A stretch of 64,000 bases of DNA from Candidatus Latescibacterota bacterium (GCA_012270975.1 JAAXHH010000121.1:62001-126000), one strand, 5' to 3'; positions 29,612 through 43,612 are shown, counted from the stretch's first letter. Translations and numbers: made by a program. The notes: generated from the letters alone by a model not told the origin.

Positions 29612-30454
29612 ATGACCAGTAACTGGGGCTATTCGGAAGAAGGATTGAAGCACTACACCGCCTGTCGGGCCAACGGCCCTATCGTGGTGGACGGACGCCT
29701 CGACGAACCGGCGTGGCGGCTGGCGGACAGGTCGCCGCGCTTCGAGGACCTGGAGGAGCCGGGCCGGCCGGCGCTGTTCGACACGCGGGCGGCGGTGCTA
29801 TGGGACGACGACTATCTGTACGTGGGGTTCTGGGTGGAGGAGCCCGACGTTCGGGCAACGTACACGAAGCGCGATTCCATGATCTGCGAGGAAAACGACG
29901 TGGAGGTCTTCATCGCAGGGGAAGACGCCTACTACGAGTTCGAACTGAACGCCCTGGGCACGATCATGGAGCGGTTCTACGTGTGGCAGGATGCCTACGT
30001 GGAAGCAGGCTTCGGCGCGATGCCCGAATTCGACCTGCAAGGCACCGACCTGGTGGATACCCTCGGGGGAACGAAGACGGGGCACGCCCATCCGCGCGGG
30101 CGCCGCTGGGCGTTTCGCGAATGGGATATGCCGGGATTAAAGTGGGCGGTGCACGTGGACGGCACCATAAACGATCCGACTGACAGGGACCGCGGGTGGA
30201 CCGCGGAGATTGCCTTCCCATGGCGGGGGCTGAAGCACCTGGCGGACGGACGATCGCTGCCGGCACGGGAGGGCGATACGTGGCGCATGGATTTCTCCCG
30301 GTTCCAGTGGATCGAGGAAGGCGGATTCAAAACGTGTCCGGGATGGGCCTGGAACAGTCACGGGATCTATGATTCGCACATCCCCGACCGTTTCAGCGTG
30401 ATTCATTTCACCGAGAATGTGGTGGGTGGGGAAGGAGGGCGTGATGGGCAGTGA
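29612..30454 (+). CDS. CBM9-like domain protein
   Basis: ANGPIVVDGRLDEPAWRLADRSPRFEDL, AVLWDDDYLYVGFWVEEPDV, CEENDVEVFI; no signal peptide seen. Confidence 0.85.
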   Translation: MTSNWGYSEEGLKHYTACRANGPIVVDGRLDEPAWRLADRSPRFEDLEEPGRPALFDTRAAVLWDDDYLYVGFWVEEPDVRATYTKRDSMICEENDVEVFIAGEDAYYEFELNALGTIMERFYVWQDAYVEAGFGAMPEFDLQGTDLVDTLGGTKTGHAHPRGRRWAFREWDMPGLKWAVHVDGTINDPTDRDRGWTAEIAFPWRGLKHLADGRSLPAREGDTWRMDFSRFQWIEEGGFKTCPGWAWNSHGIYDSHIPDRFSVIHFTENVVGGEGGRDGQ

Positions 30455-31238
30455 GACTCCCATGACGGCAACGAAGACCGTGAAATACCTTTGCCCCAGG
30501 GCCCTGGACACCGTGGTCGTGGACGGCCGCCTGGACGAGGCATCGTGGCGACGCGCGGCGCGGTCCCCTCGCTTTAGCGATCACACGGGTGCCCGGGCCC
30601 TGTTCGATACCGAGGCGGCCATGGTATGGGACGACCGCGGCCTCTACATCGGACTATGGATGGAAGACCGCGATATTCAGGCCACCCAGGTTGAATCCGC
30701 CCACGAGGTACGCCAGGACAGCCACGTGGGCGTGCTCGTCACCGGTCCCGGCGCGTACTACGACCTGGCGGTGAATCCCCTGGGCGCCACATCGGAAATG
30801 GTCTATGTATGGAAGGAAGCCTACCGGGACGACGACCGGTTCCACGTGCCGGAATTCGACCTGGCGGTCCACCGGCCCGAGGTGCTGGGCGGCCACACGC
30901 GGACCGAGATCCGCGCCATGCGGTGGGCCTTTTCGGACTGGAAGTTACCCGGCTTGCAAGTCGGCGTGCAGGTGGATAGCGACCCGAAGAGAAGGGATCG
31001 GGTCGATCGGGGCTGGACCGTGGAACTGGCTTTCCCGTGGGAAGGCCTTGGACTGCTGGCCGATGCGCAGAGCATCCCGCCGGCCGCCGGGGACGTCTGG
31101 CACGTCGGCCTGCTCCGGCGGCAGGTGATCGACCAGCGCGGACACCGCTGGCAGGCCACGTGGTCATGGCAACCGCTGGTCCTGGTGGACGGCCGGATGC
31201 CCGAAACCCACCTGGAACTGGAGCTTGCCGACTCCTGA
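30444..31238 (+). CDS. CBM9-like domain protein (tandem paralogue)
   Basis: LDTVVVDGRLDEASWRRAARSPRFSDH, AAMVWDDRGLYIGLWMEDRDI, QDSHVGVLVTG; overlaps the upstream gene end. Confidence 0.83.
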   Translation: MGSETPMTATKTVKYLCPRALDTVVVDGRLDEASWRRAARSPRFSDHTGARALFDTEAAMVWDDRGLYIGLWMEDRDIQATQVESAHEVRQDSHVGVLVTGPGAYYDLAVNPLGATSEMVYVWKEAYRDDDRFHVPEFDLAVHRPEVLGGHTRTEIRAMRWAFSDWKLPGLQVGVQVDSDPKRRDRVDRGWTVELAFPWEGLGLLADAQSIPPAAGDVWHVGLLRRQVIDQRGHRWQATWSWQPLVLVDGRMPETHLELELADS

Positions 31239-31240
31239 CC

Positions 31241-32863
31241 TCAGTTCCGGCGCATGAACCCGGAGAAGAAGTCGTTGCCCTTGTCGTCCACCACGATGAA
31301 GGCCGGGAATTTCTCCACCTGGATGCGCCAGATGGCCTCCATGCCCAGTTCGGGGTACTCCACCACCGAGACCTCCCGGATGGAGTCCTTGGCCAGCCGT
31401 GCGGCCGGCCCCCCGATGGACCCGAGATAGAACCCGCCGTGCTTCTTGCAGGCGTTGGTGACCTGGACGGACCGGTTTCCCTTGGCGAGCATGACCATGC
31501 TGCCGCCGGCTGCCTGGAACTGGTCCACGTAGGTGTCCATGCGGCCCGCCGTCGTCGGCCCGAAGGACCCCGAAGCGTATCCTTCCGGCGTCTTGGCCGG
31601 CCCCGCGTAGTAGACGCACAGGTCCTTGAAGTACTGCGGCAGGTCCTCGCCGCCGTCGAGCCGCTCCTTGAGCCGGGCATGGGCGATGTCCCGGGCGACG
31701 ATCATGGGACCCGTCAGGGAAAGGCGCGTGGCGACCGGGTAGCTGCTGAGGGTGGCGCGGACCTCGGACATGGGCCGGTTCAGGTCGATTTCCACGACGT
31801 CGCCGCCCAGGGTCTCGTCCGCGATCTCCGGCAGGTATTTCGAAGGCTCGGTCTCCAGCTGCTCCAGGAAGATCCCGTCCCGCGTGATCTTCGACAGGAT
31901 CTGCCGATCGGCGGCGCAGGAGACGGCGATGCCCACCGGACACGAAGCGCCGTGCCGCGGCATGCGGACTACCCGCACGTCGTGGCAGAAGTACTTCCCG
32001 CCGAACTGCGCGCCGATGCCGATTTCCTGGCTCATCTTCAGCACCCTGGCCTCCATGTCGAGGTCGCGGAAGGCCTGTCCGTACTCGTTGCCCTCGGTCG
32101 GCAGGGTGTCCAGGAAGCGCGCGCTCGCGAGCTTGGCCGTTTTCAGCGTGTATTCCGCGGAGGTGCCGCCCACCACGATGGCCAGGTGGTACGGCGGGCA
32201 GGCCGCCGTGCCGAGGATGCGCAGTTTCTCGTCGACGAACTCGAGGAAACGGTCCTCGTTCAGCAGCGCCCGGGTCTCCTGGAAGAGGAGGCTCTTGTTC
32301 GCCGATCCCCCGCCCTTGGTCATGAACATCAGCTTGTATTCGTCGCCCCGGTCCGCGTAGATCTCGATCTGGGCGGGCAGGTTGGTCCGCGTATTCGACT
32401 CCGTGAACATATCGAGGGGCGCCTGCTGGCTGTACCGCAGGTTGGTTTTCAGGAAGGCGTTCATGGTGCCCTGCGAGAGGGCGGACTCATCATCGCCTTC
32501 CGTCCAGACGCGGTTGCCCTTCTTGCCCGTGACGATGATCGTCCCGGTGTCCTGACACATGGGCAGGATGCCGCCGGCGGAGATGTTGGCGTTCTTCAGC
32601 ATCTCCATGGCGACGAAACGGTCGTTGTCGGACGCTTCCGGGTCGTCGAGGATCTTGCGCAACTGGGCGAGGTGTTCGGGACGAAGCAGGTGGGAACTAT
32701 CGCGGATGGCCTGGTCCGCGAGCAGGATCAGGCCTTCCGTATCGACCTTGAGGATGTCCCTGCCTTCGAAAGTGCCCGTTGAGACGTGATCGCTCGTGAG
32801 CAGACGGTACGGCGTCGAGTCCTCCCCCAGGGGCAGGAGCTCGCGATGGACGTAGTCGTTCAA
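31241..32863 (-). CDS. Class I (Fe-S) fumarate hydratase
   Basis: [88 protein letters not shown] start at 32863 preferred, since 32923 would overlap the upstream ORF. Confidence 0.93.
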   Translation of the reverse strand: MNDYVHRELLPLGEDSTPYRLLTSDHVSTGTFEGRDILKVDTEGLILLADQAIRDSSHLLRPEHLAQLRKILDDPEASDNDRFVAMEMLKNANISAGGILPMCQDTGTIIVTGKKGNRVWTEGDDESALSQGTMNAFLKTNLRYSQQAPLDMFTESNTRTNLPAQIEIYADRGDEYKLMFMTKGGGSANKSLLFQETRALLNEDRFLEFVDEKLRILGTAACPPYHLAIVVGGTSAEYTLKTAKLASARFLDTLPTEGNEYGQAFRDLDMEARVLKMSQEIGIGAQFGGKYFCHDVRVVRMPRHGASCPVGIAVSCAADRQILSKITRDGIFLEQLETEPSKYLPEIADETLGGDVVEIDLNRPMSEVRATLSSYPVATRLSLTGPMIVARDIAHARLKERLDGGEDLPQYFKDLCVYYAGPAKTPEGYASGSFGPTTAGRMDTYVDQFQAAGGSMVMLAKGNRSVQVTNACKKHGGFYLGSIGGPAARLAKDSIREVSVVEYPELGMEAIWRIQVEKFPAFIVVDDKGNDFFSGFMRRN

Positions 32864-32876
32864 GCCGGACGTCTCC

Positions 32877-33086
32877 TTACACGAAACGCACGTCGACGGT
32901 TTCGAAGCAGGTGCGATGGGCATCGCATTCCGCGGGTCCCACGACCTTGTCGTCGGGACCGATACCCGACACGGAACGGACGCACCAGAACGAGCGGCCG
33001 GGCTTTTCTTCCGTAAGAGTCTTGTCGTTCTTTTCCGCCGTATAGAACGATTTCGTCCTCAGGAACCGGCATACGGGTTGTGCCAT
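32877..33086 (-). CDS. Small four-cysteine protein of unknown function (69 aa)
   Basis: [69 protein letters not shown]; sits tightly between fumarase and the Mo-hydroxylase genes. Confidence 0.65.
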   Translation of the reverse strand: MAQPVCRFLRTKSFYTAEKNDKTLTEEKPGRSFWCVRSVSGIGPDDKVVGPAECDAHRTCFETVDVRFV

Positions 33087-33164
33087 GATTGACTCCTTGG
33101 TTGCGCCGCCGGAGAGCCGGTCGGCCCGGACAGTCTGGACCGCCCGGTTCGCCTCCTGGACTGC

Positions 33165-34142
33165 CTACGACGCCAGGGCCAGTACGGCCTGTTTTACGAG
33201 GTTCTTCGCGATCTCCACCTTGTAACCGTTGTGCGGCATGGGCGCCGCGTCTTCCACCGCCGCCTCGGCGGCGCTTTCCGCCCGGGCTTCGGTGATCCGC
33301 CGGCCCCTGAGATAATCTTCCGCCTCGACGGCGCGCCACGGAATGGGCGCCACGCCGCCCAATACCAGGCTGGCCTGCTCGCAGGTCCCGTTCACGACGG
33401 TCATCTGGGCGGCAAGGCTGACGAGGGCGAAATCGATGGACTCCCGCTCGCGTACCTTGAGGTACATGCCCCGGCTGTTCGCCTCCGGTTTCGGTACTGC
33501 GATTTCGGTCACGATCTCGTTGGGGCGGAGGATGTTCTCCCGCCGGATGTTCATTTCGGGCAGCGTGAAGAAATCGTCCATGACGACTTCGTTCCCGCCG
33601 CGGGGGCCATGGATCTTCACCGTGGCGCCTAAGGCCATCAGCGCCGGGGCCGCATCCGAAGGATGGACGATGTAGCTCGGTCCGGATCCGAAGATGGCGT
33701 GGTACGTATTGACCCCGCCCACCGCATAGCACCGCGCCCCGCCCTTCTTGAGACAGGGGAAGTCCTCGCTGCGGTAGTACCAGCACCGCGGACGCTGCAG
33801 GATGTTTCCGGCCAGGGTAGCCATGTTTCGGATCTGCGGCGAGGCGATGACGGCAATCGCCTGGCTGAGCGCCGGGTAGTCCTGAGAAACGGCACTGTTT
33901 TCCAACACGTCCGTCAGCGTAGCCAACGCACCGATACGCAGCCCGGCGTCATCCTGGCGGATGTAATCCAGCCCGCCGATGGTCTTGAGGTTGACCACGC
34001 GCTTCGGGACCGCGGCGTAGTCCTTCATCTCACCGACCAGGTCCGTACCGCCCGCCATGACCACCGCGTCGTCCCAGCTACGGCCGAGAAGGGAAGGCAC
34101 CTGCTCTATCGACGTCGCATTGACGTAGGAAAAGTTCTGCAT
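33165..34142 (-). CDS. FAD-binding subunit of molybdenum hydroxylase, PaoB/YagS-like
   Basis: VMAGGTDLVGEMKDYAAVPKRVVNLKTI; TLAGNILQRPRCWYYRSEDFPCLKKGGARCYAVGGVNTYHAIFG cysteine insert. Confidence 0.9.
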   Translation of the reverse strand: MQNFSYVNATSIEQVPSLLGRSWDDAVVMAGGTDLVGEMKDYAAVPKRVVNLKTIGGLDYIRQDDAGLRIGALATLTDVLENSAVSQDYPALSQAIAVIASPQIRNMATLAGNILQRPRCWYYRSEDFPCLKKGGARCYAVGGVNTYHAIFGSGPSYIVHPSDAAPALMALGATVKIHGPRGGNEVVMDDFFTLPEMNIRRENILRPNEIVTEIAVPKPEANSRGMYLKVRERESIDFALVSLAAQMTVVNGTCEQASLVLGGVAPIPWRAVEAEDYLRGRRITEARAESAAEAAVEDAAPMPHNGYKVEIAKNLVKQAVLALAS

Positions 34143-34145
34143 GGA

Positions 34146-36365
34146 TCAGCCCTCCTTCACTGCGGCCAGCGCGCTGAGCACTTTGTCGGGGGTGAACGGC
34201 ATCTCCCGTATCCGGGCGCCGCAGGCGTTGTAGATGGCGTTGGCGATGGAGGCGGGGGTCGGGATCGTCGCGGGTTCGCCGATGCCGATGACGCCTCGTT
34301 CCGGTTCGTCGTACCTGAGAATCTCGATTTCGGGAATGTCCGTGGAGCCCATGACCTTGTAGTCTTCCAGGTTGGCGTTGACCATGTAGCCCGTCGCGGG
34401 ATCCATGATGCGGTTCTCGTACATGCCGTAACCGATACCCATCAGGACGCCGCCGTTCACCTGGCTCGCCCAGGTGAGCGGGTTCAGGATCATGCCGCTG
34501 TTGTGGACGGCCACGACCCGGTCGACCTTCACCAGGCCGGTCTCGGTGTCGACGCTGACCTCGACGAAGTGCACGCCGGGCACGCCGCTGTCCGAGTAGC
34601 CGGGCAGCCACTGGCCGTGGAAGAAGATGGGCTCGTCCCCGAGTTGGGCCGTCGCCTGTTGCCAGGTCATGCTCTTGGAAGGATCGCTGCCCACGAACAC
34701 GTTGCCGTCCGAGGCCACGAGTTCACCCGGTTCCACGCCGAAGTTGGGCGCGATCTTCTTGAACAGTTCGAGTTTCGCCAGCATCGTCGTACCCTTGATG
34801 GCGGGCGATACCGACGCGGCCGTGGTGCTTCCGCCGCTTCCGCCCGAATAGGGGTAGTTCGTGTCGCCGATGCCGACGGTAATGTCCTCCATCTTCAACC
34901 CGAACTCTTCCGCCGCGACCATGTGCACCAGGGTGAGCGTCCCGGTTCCGATGTCCTGCGTGCCGCACTTCACCTGCACGCTCCCATCGGGATTGATGGT
35001 ACACTCGGCCTGCGTCCTTCCGCCGCCGCCGCCCCACCGGCACGATCCCACGCCCATGCCGGTCTTGATCCGGCCGGTCCCGGAATTGGGTGTGGCGCTT
35101 CGGCGGGTCTTCCATCCGATGTGTTCCGCACCCATGGCCACCATGTTGCGGCGCGCTTCATTCGGATCGTTCATCTGGCGGATGTCGATGGGGTCCATGC
35201 CCAGCGCCTCGGCCATCTCGTCCATCATGGATTCCATGGCGAAGGCGGCCTGGGGGTGCCCCGGCGCGCGCTGGGCGGCCATCGGCCCGGCGTTGGTGAA
35301 CACGCTCGTCTGTTCGATGCGGTAGTTGGGGATCTCGTACAGGTACGGCGCCCCGGGTATATTGGCGCTGCCGGCGACGCCGGGCGTACCGTAGTTGGAC
35401 CGCTCGTAGGCGACCAGTTTGCCGTCGCTCGTCGCGCCCAGCTTCACATGCTGCACGGCGGAGGGCCGGTTTCCGGTGGCCAGGTGCTCTTCTTTCCGTG
35501 TCAGCATCAGCTTCACGGGCGCTCCGGCCTTCCGGGCGAGCAGTGCGCAGATCACGCCTTCCTTGCGGGCGCCGAACTTGGCGCCGAACCCGCCGCCCAT
35601 GAATTCCGTGATCACGCGGATGTTCGTTTCGGGGATGCCGAAATGACCGGCCAGTTCGCCGCGCACGCTGAATACGCCCTGGGTGGAGGCCCAGACCGTC
35701 AGCTTGTCGCCGTCCCACTGGCACACGTTGCCGTGGGTCTCCAGCGCGATGTGGGACTGCACCTGGCACCGGTAGGAGGCCTCGAGGGTCACGTCGGCCT
35801 GGGCGAATCCCGCGGCGATGTCGCCCTGCTCGCCGACCCTGGGCTCGCCCACGTTACCGCGGTCGCTGTGCACCTGGGCAGCGTCCGGGTCCCGCGCCGC
35901 GTCTTCGTCCACGACGAAGGGCAGCACCTCGTAATCCACGTCGATGGCGTGGAGCGCGTCTTCGGCGACCTCCGGCGTCGTTGCCGCCACAGCCGCTATT
36001 TCCTGTCCGGCGAACCGGCACTCCCGCGAGAAGACCTCGGGGTCGTCGTTGGGAAGCACCACCACACTCACGCCGGGCAGCGCCATTGCCCGGGTGGCGT
36101 CGATGCGGTTGATCCGGGCGCGGGGATGGGCCGAACGCAGGATGCGACCGTAGAGCAGGCCGGGCAACTTGATGTCGGCGGTGTACTTGGCGCGTCCGGT
36201 GACCTTGTCGACCGCGTCCACGCGGGTGTGGGGCTTGTTGATATAGGTGTTCTTCGAGAGGTCCCCCCAGCCGCCTTCGCCGGTATCGGGGACCTGTATC
36301 TCTATTTCTCTGGGTTCACCGTCTTCCTGGATGGTGATCGTGACCGTCTTCATCTTCTGCTGCAT
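34146..36365 (-). CDS. Molybdopterin-binding subunit of molybdenum hydroxylase (XdhA/PaoC family)
   Basis: RVDAVDKVTGRAKYTADIKLPGLLYGRILRSAHPRARI; EFMGGGFGAKFG; GVIGIGEPATIPTPASIANAIYNACGARI. Confidence 0.95.
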   Translation of the reverse strand: MQQKMKTVTITIQEDGEPREIEIQVPDTGEGGWGDLSKNTYINKPHTRVDAVDKVTGRAKYTADIKLPGLLYGRILRSAHPRARINRIDATRAMALPGVSVVVLPNDDPEVFSRECRFAGQEIAAVAATTPEVAEDALHAIDVDYEVLPFVVDEDAARDPDAAQVHSDRGNVGEPRVGEQGDIAAGFAQADVTLEASYRCQVQSHIALETHGNVCQWDGDKLTVWASTQGVFSVRGELAGHFGIPETNIRVITEFMGGGFGAKFGARKEGVICALLARKAGAPVKLMLTRKEEHLATGNRPSAVQHVKLGATSDGKLVAYERSNYGTPGVAGSANIPGAPYLYEIPNYRIEQTSVFTNAGPMAAQRAPGHPQAAFAMESMMDEMAEALGMDPIDIRQMNDPNEARRNMVAMGAEHIGWKTRRSATPNSGTGRIKTGMGVGSCRWGGGGGRTQAECTINPDGSVQVKCGTQDIGTGTLTLVHMVAAEEFGLKMEDITVGIGDTNYPYSGGSGGSTTAASVSPAIKGTTMLAKLELFKKIAPNFGVEPGELVASDGNVFVGSDPSKSMTWQQATAQLGDEPIFFHGQWLPGYSDSGVPGVHFVEVSVDTETGLVKVDRVVAVHNSGMILNPLTWASQVNGGVLMGIGYGMYENRIMDPATGYMVNANLEDYKVMGSTDIPEIEILRYDEPERGVIGIGEPATIPTPASIANAIYNACGARIREMPFTPDKVLSALAAVKEG

Positions 36366-36369
36366 CGGC

Positions 36370-37032
36370 TCACCCTCCCTTCCGCATCTTTTCGGCGGCG
36401 CTCATCACGGCCTCGAACACGTGGGGATAGGTGCCGCAGCGACAGATGTTGCCGGACAGACCCTCCCGGACCTCGTCCGGCGTCGGGTTGTCGTTGGCGT
36501 CCAGCAACGACCTGGAGGACATCAGGAACCCCGGCGTGCAGAATCCGCACATCAAGGCGTCCTTCTCGACAAAGGCTTCCTGGATGGGATGCAGACTGTC
36601 GCCGTCCGCCATGCCTTCCACGGTCTCGATCTTTCGGCCCTGGGCGTCCATGGCCAGCGTCATGCAGCTGAAGACCAGCTTGCCGTCCAACTCCACGGTG
36701 CAGGCCCCGCACTCGCCCTTGTCGCAGACCACCTTGGGGCCGGTGATCTCCAGCCTGTCCCGCAGCGCGTCCGCCAGGGTGGTGCGTGCTTCCACGTCGA
36801 CATTATGCGACTGTCCGTTCACGTCGAGTGTAATCGTCGCCGACATGACGCCCTCGGCCTCCTGGGCGGTCGCCGTCTTCGCACCTGAAACCAGGACGGC
36901 CGGAGCCACGGCCGCAGTCACCGCACCGGCGCCGGCACCCTTGAGAAAACCGCGCCGCGTGAACCGCTTACCCGTTGCTTCCCCGGTTTGAGACGATTCA
37001 TCGGGCCTGGCTTCATCGTGTCGATCAGCCAT
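36370..37032 (-). CDS. (2Fe-2S) subunit of molybdenum hydroxylase with Tat signal (PaoA-like)
   Basis: FTRRGFLKGAGAGAVTAAVAPAVL twin-arginine; CDKGECGACTVELDGKLVFSCMTLA; CGFCTPGFLMSS; SGNICRCGTYPHVFEAV. Confidence 0.95.
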   Translation of the reverse strand: MADRHDEARPDESSQTGEATGKRFTRRGFLKGAGAGAVTAAVAPAVLVSGAKTATAQEAEGVMSATITLDVNGQSHNVDVEARTTLADALRDRLEITGPKVVCDKGECGACTVELDGKLVFSCMTLAMDAQGRKIETVEGMADGDSLHPIQEAFVEKDALMCGFCTPGFLMSSRSLLDANDNPTPDEVREGLSGNICRCGTYPHVFEAVMSAAEKMRKGG

Positions 37033-37170
37033 GGGACCTCCTCTGCTGCATGCTTGAAACCGCCCGAACTGACGAATGCGATCCGGCAGATTCCGGCTGG
37101 TGAGTGATTACGAAGATCGGAACCGGCGAGTCCGGTGTACTGTGGCAAAAGGATGGGTAGCCACCCTTTG

Positions 37171-37199
37171 AATATGGAAGCGAACCCGGCCGTCGTCAA
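37171..37199 (-). promoter_or_regulatory. Promoter for Mo-hydroxylase operon
   Basis: Minus strand TTGACG (37194-37199), N17, CATATT (37171-37176). Confidence 0.5.
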
Positions 37200-37444
37200 G
37201 ACCTTTCAAATTGGTTGTGCCGTTAAGAATATACAAAGTATGAATGCGATTTCATCAAAGGAAGATCCATCGGCGTTTTCCCTTGCGAATACGGCCTGAA
37301 TATCCTTAATTTCGAGGGAAGAAGGACGGCATCGTGAACTCGGATGGCCGTAGTTCATGGCGGCCGATTCATGTGTCGGGATGATGTTTGCAACAGTCCG
37401 GCCGGAAGAGCCGGAAACGGTAGCACGACAGCCGGAGAACGGGA

Positions 37445-38494
37445 ATGAAGCGTTACGCATTTGCCGCCATGGCCGGCGCCGCGGTAGGCGCACTCGTGGG
37501 TGCGGAATTCTACCTCCGCCGCCAGGATCACGCGTACAACAGGGATCGGTGGTTTCACGAGGAATACGACGGGGCCCATCCTTATATCGTGTTTCACAAC
37601 CGGAGCGGCTGGGAGCTGATGCCCGGTTACAGCGTGGCGGGCATCCGGATCAACGACTACGGGTTCAGGGGAACGGACTTTCCGAGGCGGAAGGATCCCG
37701 ACGCCGTCCGGATCATGTGTCTCGGCGACTCCTGTACCTTCGGCGCGCCGGGGGACGATTCGCCCTATCCTTATCAGCTCGAACGGCAGCTCGAGGGCAT
37801 GGGACTGGAGCGAGAGCACCAGGTGATCAACGCGGGCGTCGACGACCACGCGTCCATCAATGCCCAGTTGCGTCTTCCCCGACTGCTGGCCTTCGAGCCC
37901 GATATCCTGATTGTCTACATCGGCTGGAACGACATGTGGCTGGGGAATCCGAAACATTATCCGGACATGCGCAGGAAGACCCAGTCGTACTGGCATTACG
38001 GCAACGGCGGAGATACGGGTCTGCGGCTGCTGGACCAGGCCAAGGAGATCCTGGATCTGAATACGCCGCCGCCCATCGGCTCCTTCGACCTCGAGGACTT
38101 TCTGCCCGAGAACTTCGAGTACAATATGCGCCGCCTCATCCGGACGGCGAAGGACGACCGGGTCCGCGTCGTCCTGACGACCCTGCCGACACTCATCCCC
38201 CGCGACGGCGGCGAGATGTCCCTGCAGAATCTCGACAAACTGCGTTACCCGAAGTTCCTGGACCGGGGAGACGTCGACCGGCTCACGCAACTCTACGAAA
38301 TCTACGATGCCTCGATCCGACGGCTGGCCATGGAAGAGGATTCGGATCTCATCGACCTTAACGCCGCTTTCGCCAGGATGGACGGTGAACGCGGCCGGTA
38401 TTTCTCCGATACCTGGCATCCCACCATCGAAGGCAGCGAGATCATCGCGCAGGCGCTGGCACAGGGCCTGCGAGACCGCGGTATCGTAGGATAG
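37445..38494 (+). CDS. SGNH/GDSL hydrolase family protein
   Basis: IMCLGDSCTFGAPGDDSPYPYQLERQL; VINAGVDDHASINAQLRLPRLLAFEPDILIVYIGWNDM; DTWHPTIEGSEIIAQAL. Confidence 0.88.
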   Translation: MKRYAFAAMAGAAVGALVGAEFYLRRQDHAYNRDRWFHEEYDGAHPYIVFHNRSGWELMPGYSVAGIRINDYGFRGTDFPRRKDPDAVRIMCLGDSCTFGAPGDDSPYPYQLERQLEGMGLEREHQVINAGVDDHASINAQLRLPRLLAFEPDILIVYIGWNDMWLGNPKHYPDMRRKTQSYWHYGNGGDTGLRLLDQAKEILDLNTPPPIGSFDLEDFLPENFEYNMRRLIRTAKDDRVRVVLTTLPTLIPRDGGEMSLQNLDKLRYPKFLDRGDVDRLTQLYEIYDASIRRLAMEEDSDLIDLNAAFARMDGERGRYFSDTWHPTIEGSEIIAQALAQGLRDRGIVG

Positions 38495-38504
38495 TCCGGA
38501 CCCG

Positions 38505-39023
38505 TTGAGACACGCACTGAAATACACGGTGTTTCCCACGCCCCTCGGTCCCATGTACGCGGCGGCCAGCGACGCGGGAGTGTGCCGCATTACGTATGAC
38601 GTCACGGTCGACGTCTTTGAGACCGACATGCTGAACCGCTTCGGTGCGAACCTGACCTTTGTCCCCGACGACGAAATGCTTTCAACCGTCGAAGACCAGG
38701 TCACGCGCTATTTCGCCGGCGAACGGAAGGTTTTTGACATTCCGCTGGATTTCCTGCGGGGTACGCCGTTCACCCGCCGGGTCTGGCGCACGCAGCAGGC
38801 CATTCCATACGGAGCGTGTCGATCCTACAAGTGGGTGGCCGAAAAGGTGGGAAGGCCCAGGGCCGCCCGGGCGGTGGGCCAGGCCAACCGCAACAACGAC
38901 ATCAGCCTCCTGGTGCCCTGTCACCGCGTGATCGCCAGCGACGGCAGCCTCGGAGGCTACGGGGGCCAGCCGGATATCAAGGCTTTTCTACTGGATCTCG
39001 AAGGCGCGGACTACATCCGCTGA
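38505..39023 (+). CDS. Methylated-DNA--[protein]-cysteine S-methyltransferase
   Basis: FTRRVWRTQQAIPYGACRSYKWVAEKVGRPRAARAVGQANRNNDISLLVPCHRVIASDGSLGGYGG; TTG start. Confidence 0.94.
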   Translation: MRHALKYTVFPTPLGPMYAAASDAGVCRITYDVTVDVFETDMLNRFGANLTFVPDDEMLSTVEDQVTRYFAGERKVFDIPLDFLRGTPFTRRVWRTQQAIPYGACRSYKWVAEKVGRPRAARAVGQANRNNDISLLVPCHRVIASDGSLGGYGGQPDIKAFLLDLEGADYIR

Positions 39024-39085
39024 CGGCTTACCGCGCTTGGTTTACCGCGCTCTCCGCCGGGCGCTTCCCTGTGTAAAGACTGCCC

Positions 39086-39739
39086 ATGCCGCTGGATATT
39101 CCCAACAGAGTCTACTTCGCCTACGCCTTCCAGTGCAGATACCGCGAACAGGCGCCCCGGATCAACGGCGTCCTGGACGACTGGGGCCCCGAATACCTGG
39201 TACCCGACCTGGGTTACCTGGAGAACCGGCCGAAAGCCGCGGACGTCTACATGGCCTGGAACGACGAGGGCCTGTACTTCGCCGTGGACGTGCGCAAGCG
39301 AAAGCCGGTCCAGTCCCACTACGGACGGCACTGGTCCGGGGACAGCTTCCAGGTCTGGCTGGACACGCGGGACGTGAAGACCGCGCGGCGCGCAGGGCGG
39401 TACTGCCACCAGTTCAACTGCCTGCCCACCGGGGGCGGCGACGACGGTGACCGGCCTGTCGTCAAGCCCACGCAGGTCGACCGCGCCCGTGAAAAGTGGA
39501 ACATGCCGGAACCGGAAGCGCTTCCCGTCGCATCCCTGATTACGGACCGAGGCTACACCCTGGAGGTGTGCCTCCCGACTCATACGCTCAGCGGATACGA
39601 TCCGGAGGAATTCCCCCGGCTGGGTTTCACTTATTTCCTCAACAACTCGGAACACCCCGCCCAGTGGTGGAGCGCCGGGCGCGACCTGCGCGTCCACGTC
39701 GATCCCAGCACGTGGGGCACGGCGGTGTTAAGGAGGTAG
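39086..39739 (+). CDS. CBM9-like domain protein (third copy)
   Basis: APRINGVLDDWGPEYLVPDLGYLENRPKAADVYMAWNDEGLYFAVDVRKR. Confidence 0.75.
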   Translation: MPLDIPNRVYFAYAFQCRYREQAPRINGVLDDWGPEYLVPDLGYLENRPKAADVYMAWNDEGLYFAVDVRKRKPVQSHYGRHWSGDSFQVWLDTRDVKTARRAGRYCHQFNCLPTGGGDDGDRPVVKPTQVDRAREKWNMPEPEALPVASLITDRGYTLEVCLPTHTLSGYDPEEFPRLGFTYFLNNSEHPAQWWSAGRDLRVHVDPSTWGTAVLRR

Positions 39740-39748
39740 TCGGGCAAA

Positions 39749-43462
<3,714 letters not shown>

Positions 43463-43612
43463 TGAATACTCCTTCTCGAGTTTGTACTACGCGGGTTGCC
43501 TTGCCATTGCGACTCATGCGTGCGTTAAGGGACGCGCACGAGGGACCGCGTGAAAGTTGCGGATATCCCTGTGCCGCACGGCCGTAACGCCGCCGCGCGT
43601 ATCTCTGCTTTA

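Noticed and set aside
31037-32782. 581-aa plus-strand ORF opposite fumarase
   Set aside because: Complete antisense overlap with a class I fumarase; antisense-type composition and no family motif.
33663-36671. 1002-aa plus-strand ORF opposite the molybdenum hydroxylase genes
   Set aside because: Antisense to three well-supported genes and runs across their junctions; no recognisable motif; His/Arg/Gly/Val-rich composition typical of a GC-rich antisense frame.
43463-43606. Cobalamin or SAM riboswitch in the metH leader
   Set aside because: I could not recognise the B12-box or SAM core sequences; an Infernal/Rfam scan would be needed to decide.
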